A stretch of DNA of 64,000 nt from Girardinichthys multiradiatus (taxonomy: Eukaryota; Chordata; Actinopteri; Cyprinodontiformes; Goodeidae), in the NCBI RefSeq assembly GCF_021462225.1, contig NC_061804.1, forward strand, positions 3,258,501 to 3,322,500, written 5' to 3'. A program made the position numbers and the translations under genes. Numbering within the stretch: position 1 is the first letter of the stretch; each line of letters opens with the position of its first letter. Under the pieces are notes generated by a model, which saw only the letters and a program-made list of their open reading frames with translations, ran no database searches and was not told the DNA's origin. Positions 1-10,600 of this stretch are shown in pieces.

Positions 1-200
1 TTGGCAGCATATTAAATATGGACAAATGTCTTTCTCTCTCGGCCCGTAGAACTAAGAGACATTAAATAAATTCATTGCAATAAACAATAATAATTAAAAT
101 TCCTACTGCAGGTTTAAAACACCTTGAAGTAAATAAATATTTTATTGCGGTAGCATAATGTCACCCTGAAAAATGTAGAAAAACAACATCAACCTTTAAT

Positions 201-482
201 GGGACGACGGTGGCGACAGTGGTAGAGGTTCGTCTTGTAACCGGTGGGTGTAATCCAGTGTAACCAGCAAGACACCCTCTTTACCTGCTGATTTTGGTCA
301 GAGGGCCTGGTGGCGCCTGTGTACGGCAGCCTCACGTCTGTCAGTCTGCCCCAGGCCAGCTGTGGCTACAATCAATGTCTACCACCGTCAGTGTATGAAT
401 GGGTCAATGACTGAATGTAGTGTAAAGCGCTCTGGGGACTTGATAAAGGGCTATACATGTGCAGGCCATTTACAATTTACCG
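201..482 (+). repeat. SINE-like dispersed repeat with weak tRNA-type head
   Basis: A head with a degenerate A-box (tggcgacagtggtagagg) and a weak B-box near 244-257 is followed by a body ending in the common fish tail gtgtaaagcgctctgggg and a ccatttacaatttacc end. The tail is recognised from other teleost genomes; the family name is not certain. Confidence 0.5.
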
Positions 483-600
483 TTTAATCTGAGTACATTT
501 ATTTGTTTGAAAAAGTAAGTATGGTAAGATATCGTTTTGTTTACTCCCTATTCCTGTAAAGAAAAATTTCACTAAAGTATTTTTTGAATTTATACTTAAA

Positions 601-1035
601 AGGGACATATCATGCAAAATCCACTTTTTAGCCTTTAAATGCATTTTGTTGTGTACTTGGAGTGTGTATGAGTGCAGAAAAGTTCAATTTAGTCTCTCCA
701 GGTGTTGCAGAGATATCTTTTTATTCTATTTGGGTCATTTTGGGTCAGCTTTGTCTATCATCTGTTACGTTTTTCTAACTGTTACATCACAGTATCTGCT
801 CTAGAACAGCTAAATAAGGTCATGGAGTTTCGGCTGATCAATTTCAAATATCCTATGTATTTATTTCTCGCTGCAATTTTGCAGTCCAAGCTCAAGTATG
901 TCTACGCTGAACGAGGATAAGTTCGGTTCGGCTGTTGGGTGTATTAACCCACACAATTCATTACACCGTCCCCCAGCATCAGAACCTCTTCAAAGTCCCT
1001 GGTTAAATTTTATTTTTCATAGAAATGTTCCCACA
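601..1035. repeat. Unclassified dispersed teleost repeat
   Basis: The opening agggacatatcatgcaaaat and the following text (ccactttttagcctttaaat) recur in many fish genomes by recall. No terminal repeats or coding domain are visible. Class is unknown. The short open frames at 702-920 and 898-1134 lie inside and have no recognisable domain. Confidence 0.35.
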
Positions 1036-1039
1036 TCAG

Positions 1040-1640
1040 CGGTGAAAATCCTATTCCCCCACTTCAAGGACGATCATGCTCATAGATCCTGTAAATGGGA
1101 GGATCATGCTCTTGGATGTCTCCAGTGCATTTAATACAGTTAAGCCCGATTTGCTTTGACAGAAACACCAGAAGACTCAGGTGGAGTCTAACCAGGTGGT
1201 CAGCAGTATAGGAGCACCACAGGGTGCTGTGCTCCCACCATTCATTTTAACTCTGTAAACGTCAGGTTTCCAGTACAAGGCAGACTCTTGTCATCTGCAG
1301 AAATACTCAGATGACTCTGCAGTCGTAGGATGTATCAGAAATGGAAAAGAGGCTGAGAACAGAGACCCGGTGGACCGCTTTGTGGCATGGCATGGAAACA
1401 ATCATCTTATCTTGAATGTGAACAAAACAAAAGAGATGACCTTTAAAGAATCCACAGCAACAACATTCATTTAACAGCCGGTTTTACTACTTGGTGAAAA
1501 AAAACTGTCTCTAAAGAGTGAAGGCTGGCCACTATCACACCATCGATGCTTCCATGATGGGAGGCAGCAGAAAAGATGTGTGCTTACTCTCTGTAGCTAA
1601 GTGGAGAAATACTTGAAAAGACTGTCTTCAATCCAGTGGA
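1040..1640 (+). pseudogene. Decayed LINE reverse-transcriptase fragment
   Basis: Broken reading frames give PQGAVLPPF-L (the RT PQGxxLSP motif) near 1215-1250 and KYSDDSAVVG near 1305-1330, which is an xxDD catalytic motif. They are followed by NHLILNVNKTKEM near 1400-1440. Several stops and frameshifts are present. The order PQG, then DD, then NVNKTKE is typical of jockey-superclade LINEs of fish (L2/Rex1 type). It lies on the opposite strand to psmg1, within or beyond its intron 5. Confidence 0.7.
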
Positions 1641-3540
1641 TCAATTTGTGGTAAGAATAACAGACCGCAGACAAACGGTACCCCAGATAACCACAAGCTA
1701 CTAAGTCTCTATTCTTTTGTACAATAAAGGAACCAGTTTTCTAGCTAGGAAAACACTTATTTCAAGTGTGCCCCAGAAAAAAAGCCCCAGCACTTTTCTC
1801 TCCATATAAATCCTAAAAGGAATCAGGACATCCTTATCCTTGACACATACACACTAAACTGAAAACCAAGGCACAATGTGATATGGATTGAGGCTAACAG
1901 AGGCTATCATAAGCTGTAATGGTTCCAGTGGATGTAAGACACGTGGGACATAAGCATTGTGTCAGGGTTAGGGAATCTAGAGAAAAATAACAGATTTACA
2001 ACTAAATTAAAACTGAGAATCAACTGAACAGATGGACACCCAGATGACTGTATATCCCTGCTTGATACACCAATAATGAGCAGCAACTCAAAGCATGAAT
2101 CAAACAGATTTCAGTTCTTGTTCTCTGCTTCTACATACAAGGACTGAATAAGTAAAAGCCATGGTAAAGGAACAGAAGGGTAGATACCTGCAGAGAGTCT
2201 AGACTGATGCACTGTGAGCCAATCAATATGGTGAAATGAAGTTTAAATATTCATATCCCCATTTTAGTAATAATTGTGTTTTGACTGCAAGTGTAGATTA
2301 AGACATTAAAATAATGTGACCATGGTTCTCAGTATTAACTATACTAATTAGATATGTTTTAAAGCCACATACTGAAGGCTGAGAATGTTGAAACTGTCTC
2401 ATAGCCACATTTATTAATAATGGTGATCAATCATATAATAAATGACCAGGGGTTATAATTACTGACACACAGTCATTTAAAGGATTTACTGTAGAGCCAT
2501 TTAAAACGTTGTTGTAATGAAAGCATCTTTAACACTAACGTTTTCTTACTAAATACATTATGCATTTTCTTTCTTTATTTTTGTTTAGTTGGAAATTAGA
2601 CTTTATGTGGTTTTCAAAGTAGTTATTGTAGGTGTTAACTGAAGTTTTCCATCAGGATAACCGACTGATCCAATCTCAAGTATTTCCAGGGGTCCAGATA
2701 AAGAACTTCTTATATGATTAACTAAACACAACTCCTGTTTCCTGCTGGTGGTGTGTTGTCTGACCATGTCTGCAGCACCGATCAGTAAAACGGTTTGGTT
2801 TTTTTTTTAAATCATGACTTATTTTAACGTCACCGCTGGCAAAACTACATAATCGTGGGTTTACCCAAACCTTTCAAGTCTCTTTGTACCCTTTATGATG
2901 ACGTTGATAATAAAAGAGCCTGTACTAGCTGCAGGACCTCCATGTCTGTCCGTTTAATGAGGCTGAAAACAGCAGTTATTCAATTTTAAGACGTTCAAAG
3001 CAAATACCTAAGTTTATGAAGCAGGATATCAATTTTTTCTGTAAGTTTTGTCTGCACAAAATTACCTGAAACAGTACTAACATATCTTATGAACCAAACT
3101 ATCAATGAGTCATATCAAAACAGAAAGGTTTTGACCTGCTAACATTACTCTAAACGTTTAGCAAACCGCTCCAGGAGTAAAAAGTGGCAGCAAGACGTGA
3201 GTTCATGTGTCAAGTCAGACATACCTTTAGAAATAAATGCGAAAGCAATGCCAAATATGTGGTAATATGTTGTCAAAGTAATGTTGTAGCTTTCTTAATT
3301 TAGTTTTTCTCTGTGTTGGAAAAGCACAACGGAGCTGACCTGCGGAAATATCTGTCAATGTCAGGTTAAGTGTTATGTGTTGGTTAGGTGACATCGGATC
3401 ACTATTCTAATGCAGACCATATAATACTGATGAAATGTAGTCTTTCATTTTACTACACTTTACAGTTACAGGGTTTTCCAACATACACATTTTATCAACT
3501 TAGATGTAGTGCATCGATAGTGCATTTTTTAAAATAAACA
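1641..3540. other. No recognisable feature (probable psmg1 intron 5)
   Basis: AT-rich sequence with no exon, repeat consensus or hairpin that I recognise. I checked the minus strand for the missing psmg1 exons and found none. Confidence 0.4.
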
Positions 3541-3552
3541 TTTGAAAAGTGT

Positions 3553-4150
3553 CAAACTGACAGGAAAAGCAAGGAAAGCATTATTCAGGAGGGTCAAAAG
3601 GTGAATGGTGACTCTGGAAGAGCTGCGCAGATCCAGAACTCAGGTGGGAAAATCTATTGACAGGACAACTGTAAGTCGCACCATCCACAAACCTGGCCTT
3701 TATTGAAAAGTGACAAAGAAAAAGCAACTGTTTGTAGAAAGTAGTAAGAGCTCCTGGTTGCAGCTTGGCAAGCCATGCAGGAGACACAGGAGACATGTGG
3801 AAAGAGGTATGCCAGCCAAATGAGACCAAAGCCAAACCTTTCGGACAACATGCAAAACTGTGTGACAACCAACACTGCACATAATGCTGAACCCACAATC
3901 CCGACACTGAAACATGGTGGTGGCAGCATAATGCTGTGGGGATACTTTCTTAGACTTCAGTGGAGGTTCTGGTTCCAGCAGGATAACAACTCCATACAAC
4001 CAGAGCTGTTCACAAAAGCTTTCCTGGATGTCTGTGTCGAGAACAAATAGCCTGAATATATGGAGCAGCTGCTTTACCAATATGCCCCATGCTGCCCCAG
4101 AGATCACGTTTTAAGGTCGTGGCACCAATTATTTAAAGAACTAGAAACAA
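3553..4150 (+). pseudogene. Degraded Tc1-like transposase relic
   Basis: Out-of-frame pieces match Tc1 transposase in order: RTTVSRTIHKPGLY-like text near 3662-3705, then a KHGGGSIMLWG block at 3909-3945 and FQQDN at about 3972-3990. The element has lost its terminal repeats and much of its DDE region. It sits in psmg1 intron 5, antisense to the gene. Confidence 0.75.
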
Positions 4151-4434
4151 AGCTTTTTAGCATCATTTATCACTGAAAACCTGACCCCAAAATGTCTCTT
4201 TATAAGCCTAAATCAACAGTCTACCTGGGACAAAGTGAATTCAGGCTAAGTGAGAACCACACTGTATTAATTACAGAATAAAATCTGGGACTAAGATGGA
4301 TTCCTCTGCTAAATATGCACAGCAATGTGACAGGGAAAGGCCAGTTGTGCAGCTCCAGTTCAGAGCCCTGTGTAGATTTAGTAAAACAAAGCAATAAGTC
4401 GGACTCATCGGAACAACAAAAACTCCAAACACAC

Positions 4435-4633
4435 CTGCAGCTGGAAATCCTGTAATGATGTTGGGCTGCTCCAGTGACTGGCAGACAGGCTGATCGCTGA
4501 ACGCACTGGAGTGAAGAGACCGCAGGAAGGGAGCAGAGCTGCTGCTCAGGTACTCTGCTGTCTTGTATTCAGCCACAGAGCGATCTGACAGCACAGTCAC
4601 AGTGAGCTCTCTGGACTGCAGGCAGTCGAACAC
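4435..4633 (-). CDS. psmg1: psmg1 exon 5
   Basis: The acceptor gtctcgcag precedes 4633 and the donor gtgtgtttgg follows 4435. The 199 bases end in phase 1 inside the expected PAA-V junction. Diagnostic strings are VFDCLQSRELTVTVLS, AEYKTAEYLS, PFLRSLHSS and LEQPNIITGFPAA. The open frame continues past the donor but loses all similarity, which supports the splice site. Confidence 0.9.
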
Positions 4634-7600
4634 CTGCGAGACAAAGACAAAGCAATGCCCTGTTAGGGTTCTGATTTTACAGTAATCCATCCAATATGTG
4701 CAAAGAAATAAAGACAGAGGCGTGTTTTGTTATGTCAGTTTCTAACCACACACCTGTGTCCGGCAGCTGAAGCTGACATTTCTGAGACCAGCCAATATTT
4801 TTCCAATTTGCAGCTGTCAAGTTTTGAAAACACTGTGCCTATTATAGCCTCATCTTCCTCTGATCTGCTGACAGGAGTGAAATCTGTCATGATCCTCTGC
4901 TGCGGCAGCTGCAGGCAGTACATTCGAAAGACAGGCTGTGCCTTCTGCTTCTAAAAACAGCTTACCAATAATCATGCAGTAACAATCACTAAGTGGAGCT
5001 CTATTCTGCAGTTTAGTTTAAACAACACATCCCACCTGAGTATCTCTGAATGTTGTTAGGATAAAATGTCAATAAACGTTTGTGAACTATCAGGTTTTTA
5101 CAGCCGAGCTCCATGACTTTTCCTTAACAACATGCTCGAAGGAAACAGTTTCTATTTAAGGCCTCATGTTGCCATGTCATTATGGCTTCTCAAGGCAAGA
5201 AAGTCAAACTGTTCCTTTTCGTAGGCTGTAAGGGCAAAACTGTCACAGCCTTGTCAGGGTGATTAAACTGCTGCAAAAGGTACCTTTTCTGTCCACTGAA
5301 ACAGCTGGTCCTCTGCAATGTAGCAAGTCACATGGCATATCAAAACCTGAAAAGAAACAAAAGCTTGTTTTCACCACTTTCTAGTCACACAGAGAGAAGA
5401 CAAAAGAAGAAAAGAAGCTATGATGTTAAAGGAACAGGGTGGCACTTTTCAGTGAGAAGCTATTAAAACGCAGATTGTATTTCCTTTGACAGTTTCACAT
5501 GTTTGTGGTTCATTCAGGCTGCAAGGCAGCGAGAGAGAGCAAGGGTTTGAGCAGACAACAAGAAGGCTGAACAGAGTACACCTATCTGCCCCGTGTTGTC
5601 CCTTTGAGCTTTCAACTTTTATCAGTCATGGAACCTCTGATGATCTCAAAGGTGAAGTAAGGATCTACATGGAAACCATCGTTTTTGTAACGCTAGTCGA
5701 GCTAATCCCTGATACAGAAAGCTAAAGAACTTAAAAATGTCAACTCAGCAACCATTTTTTTTTTTTTTTTAAAACTAAAACTGCTCTGATGATAAATAAT
5801 TAAACTATGATTATATCTAAACTCAAAACAATGCATATATCAAACAAAAAGGGAGTCAATTCTTTTATTTAATGCATTAAATGAACAAGAAAAAAAGATT
5901 TTGCAGAATCTGAGATGTTGATTGCTGCTCAGACCCAATTAGCAAAAGATTGATGGTTACTGATTGGTGCATCACTTTTTGACTATTGTGATGCCTTAAA
6001 CAACCAGCAATCATCCTCAGTACTGATAAATCTGTGGAGGTTCAGTTAATTTGTTGAAGAAAAGACCATTTATAAACTTTAAAATTAGAATAGCCACATT
6101 AAGAATAACAACACATCAAATATCAACTCGTTGTCTTTTTGATAACCTATTAAACTGGCTGCTCACTGCAGATCAGCATCGCAACTACTCTGACCTCCAC
6201 TACGTTAAATCTGAACCAACCATCGATACGCACCGTTTTCATGCTGGTCATAACAGGATATCTAATAAATCAGATATCTATACAGTATATCAACGTCCAG
6301 CACACAGCTGCTCATGTGGTTTTTCAGTATGTGCAGCCAACTGCAGCAGCGGGACAGGTGTGATAAATCTGAACGTTCCACTGCAGCAGTGATTTCACAT
6401 TTGGTCTTTCAGTGTGTTTATCTTCATTAAATCACAGGTTAGTGAAGATATACCAACAGAAGGTAACCACAGACACCTCTAGGCCTGACTGTTTCCTCGT
6501 AACTTGTTTTTATGATCGTTAATGCAACAGACGGATGGATTGCGGATAAACAGATGGAGAACGCCACCGCTTGTCAAAGTTATTCTTTAATAACTGCTGC
6601 TGTGCAGCTTGACAGTGAACTTCAGGATTCCTGCACATTTTTCATTTCAAAAATCCAGTTTTCCACATTTATATTTACAGATTTCAGTCAGTTATTCATT
6701 CCCATTTCTAAAATATAAACACAAGTTTAATATGACATTCTATCAGATGTTTCTAAAGAGGTAAGAGTTTATTACCAAATCATCAGAAGACTATAGAAAG
6801 ACAGATAAACAACAAAGGTAGTGGATGGATGGATGGATGGATGGAAACAAGGAAGGAAGGGAGGGAGGGAAGTATTTTTTTTTCATAGTTATCCAGAACT
6901 GAGAAGTACTTAAATTCCAGATAGTGTAGAAATCCTGAAAGTGGTGAAATTAAAGTGCTCTGCTTATAGAAAGAATTAAACATCTCAAAGAGGGGAAAAA
7001 AGAAAATGTGATCTCTGAGGTGATAATCAACAGCAGACATATTGTGAGGCGTGTTTTTCTCGCCGTGTCACTCACTGACGGGTCATCCTTGTGTCTGTAG
7101 AAAACACATGCCGACTCCTCGCCGCTCTGCCCAGTTGCAGACCGGCTTCTCTCGTTCCACGCCACCGCACGTCCGACCGCGTCCCAGTTTGCAGAGGCGA
7201 GAACGTACGCTGACAGGAAGCCTGAGAAGACAGACCCTCTCAGTATTCAACAACAGTTCGCATCACAGCAGCAGAGTCCTTCTCACTTGTGTTTTTTCCT
7301 GATAAAGTGACATTGTGTGTTTTTACACTTTATTTTAGCTGCTGTGATCAGCGAGACTCCGTTACAGACACCTTCTTGAGACAGACAAGAAGGCTGGGGG
7401 TTTACAGATGAAACAAATCAGGCAAATTTCCAGACACTGATTAATAAAGACGTTTAATATTATAGCCTGCGCAGTTTGATAGACATGTATGTCACAGCTG
7501 CATTTTGACAGCTGGAACTCACTTACTAGCAGCATTATGTCCCACAGCCAGGATGAACCTGGAACACTGCAGCTTGTTTCCAGCTCTCAACATCTCTGTT

Positions 7601-10600
7601 ATTTCAGGGCTCCAGTGGAGATGAACAGTTCTGATGAAAGGAGAGGTAAGAAAGAAAGACCTCAGATGCAGTTTGCTGTTCCTCAGAAGTAAAACATAAA
7701 GATGGGACCAAGCTAAAGGAAGCAGAACATGCGCTAGAATAAAAAGCAAACATCATTATTTATCGTCATAAAAGCTGAAAATGTAATGCGTAATAATCTG
7801 CCACAGCTATTCTGACCAGCCTCTTATTGTTTTGCAGAAGGCAGTTGAGTCGCTGTTGAATTAATCTGAATCATTCAAAGTGCTTCTGCTCAGCCCACTC
7901 ACACAACAGAAACATAATAGAAACACGTCACTCACTAAAGACACTCCAACAGTAAAATGACCTCTGAAAACAGTCAGTCAGTCAGTCATTTTCTACCGCT
8001 TATTCCATAGTGGGTCGCGGGGGAGCTGGTGCCTATCTCCAGCAGTCTATGGGTGAGAGGCAGGGTCACCCTGGACAAGTCGCCAGTCCATCACAGGGCA
8101 ACACACAAATAACCACACACATTCATTCATACACCTAAGGGCAATTTAGAGACCAATTAACCTAACAAGCATGTCTTTGGACTGTGGGAGGAAGCTGGAG
8201 TACCCGGTGAGAACCCACACATGCACGGGGAGAACATGCAAACTCCTTGCAGAAAGACCCCAGGCTGGGAATTGAACCCAGGACCTTCTTGCTGCAAGGC
8301 AACAGTGCTACCAACTGCGCCACCGTGCTGCCCACCTCTGTACCCTGCCTCTCGCCCATAGACTGCTGGAGATAGGCACCAGCTCCCCCGCGACCCACTA
8401 TGGAATAAGCTGTAGAAAATGACTGACTGACCTCTGAAAACAGTGTGAACAAATACGACGATGCAGGGACTTTTCATGGCGCTCATTTTCATTCTCATCC
8501 GCTTCGTTTTTATTACAGATTACTACTGACGACCTCCTAACTTCAGCTATGCTTTTTGGCGTGTTCATACAGGATAAAACTGCCACGTTGATGAGCAAAT
8601 TCATGTCCGTTTTTACAAACTATTTCATGATAACAGTTTCAGAAATTGTTGAAACTCACTAATGCACATACTTTATAAAAAGTCCCAGGAGGTTAGTGGC
8701 AGTATAGAATACTGGTAAAATATTAAGCAGAGACGCAGCAATCAGGCTTTTCTTTGATGGACTCTTAAATATAATGCATATGAGGTCATTTGTGTAAACT
8801 TTATTTTTGTTCAACAATGAAATGTGATTAATTTAATGAACAGGAAAAAGAGATTGGATTTGTCAGTATTTGAGAAGCCAATCAACGATTAGAAACGAGT
8901 AAGGGAAAATTAACCGAACTCAGTTACTAGTCGACTGACCTGTGCATCGCTAACCTTAGGTCATTTTTCTTCTTTATCTTTCGTTCAGCATAAATGAGTG
9001 CATTGACATTAATTACAATATAATTGAAAAGTTACTTTATGTGTATTTCAAATGGAAAACGTAAAACTCACTTTATTGATTGATGACACACAGAGTAATG
9101 TATTTCAAGCCTTTTTTCTTTGTTATTTTTGATAATTACAGCTTACAGCTAATGAAAATTGAAATGCAGTCTCAGAAAATTACAATGTTACATAAGGAAA
9201 ATAACTTTATAGTTGTCCACAAGCAGGCTAAGCCACAAGAAGCTGGTTTCTAGAGTTTGTAAAAGCAGAATAAGGGGCAGAACCTTTAGGGTTTGGTCTT
9301 CCTTTCTGATTAAAAACTATAGTTAGAGTGGCTTAATATATCCTGTGCTATGATTAACTGAATTTGATAGTATGGGTGGGCAAAACAAATCTTATAATGA
9401 AAAGAGTATCGATAAAAAACTCTGCAAAGTAGTGAAAACAGCTTTTTATTATCACTTAGTATCACAATAGTACCACAAAAAATCAGAATAAAAGTTTATA
9501 TCCATATCACCCACCCCTATTTGATTACACTGTACAAGTATTAGGATCTGAATCTGAATCTGAATGTATCACTGGAGTGTAATAAAAACAGACTCATTTG
9601 AATTTGATGTGGATGTAAGCTGGATTTGATGTAGTTAAACAAGAACTGGGTTTAGTTGTCCTATAAAGTACTTTGAAATGACATTTCTTGAGAAAATGAC
9701 ATCCGCTAAATTAAACATATGTATCATGGCAGGACTATTATGGTTAAATAAAAGCAAAAAGCAATTCAACTGGCATCTCTCCTACATTTGCAAAATAAAG
9801 ATGAAAAACTCTACTAACCCTGAATCACTAGAATAAACTAACTGAACTTCCTGCTTTTATTTAGACCGACAACATTTTACTAAATGGTGTGTGTAATCTA
9901 CTGGCTCCGTCTGCACTGTGTGTTAGAGTTGGATTGACTTGAAGTGTTTTTAAGGCTGATATATATAGGCATAAATAGACCCAGTGTGTTACGCTGGGTG
10001 CCTTGAGCTGACTTTTGCTGCAAAATGGTACTATAAACACTCTACAAAAGCTTTTGTGTTTTTGTAACATACAGAGCCTTGCGAAAGTATTCAGCCCCCT
10101 TGAACTTTTCAACCTCTTACCACATTTCAGGCTTCAAACATAAAGATATAAAATTCTAGTTTTTTGTGAAGAATCAACAACAAGTGGGACACAATCGTGA
10201 AGTAGTTTAAACTAGTTTAACAAATAAAAAACTGAAAAGTGGGGCGTACAATATTATTTGGCGCCCTTGCGTTAATACTTTGTAGCGCCACCCTTTGCTG
10301 CAATTACAGCTGCAAGTCTCTTGGGGTTTGTCTCTATCAGTTTTGCATATCGAGAGACTGAAATTCTTGCCCATTCTTCCTTGAAAAACAGCTGGAGCTC
10401 AGTGAGGTTGGATGGAGAGCGTTCATGAACAGCAGTCTTCAGCTCTTTCCACAGATTCTCGACTGGATTCAGGTCTGGACTTTGACTTGGCCATTCCAAC
10501 ACCTGGATATATTTATCTGTGAACCATTCCATTGTAGATTTGGCTTTATGTTTTGGATCATTGTCTTGTTGGAAGATAAATCTCTGTCCCAGTCTCGGGT

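Noticed and set aside
4271..4434. Continuation of the psmg1 frame past 4435
   Set aside because: Open frame but all similarity stops at a good gtgtgt donor, so it is intronic read-through.
7051..7302. 83-residue plus-strand frame
   Set aside because: Antisense to psmg1 exon 3, whose splice sites and homology are clear.
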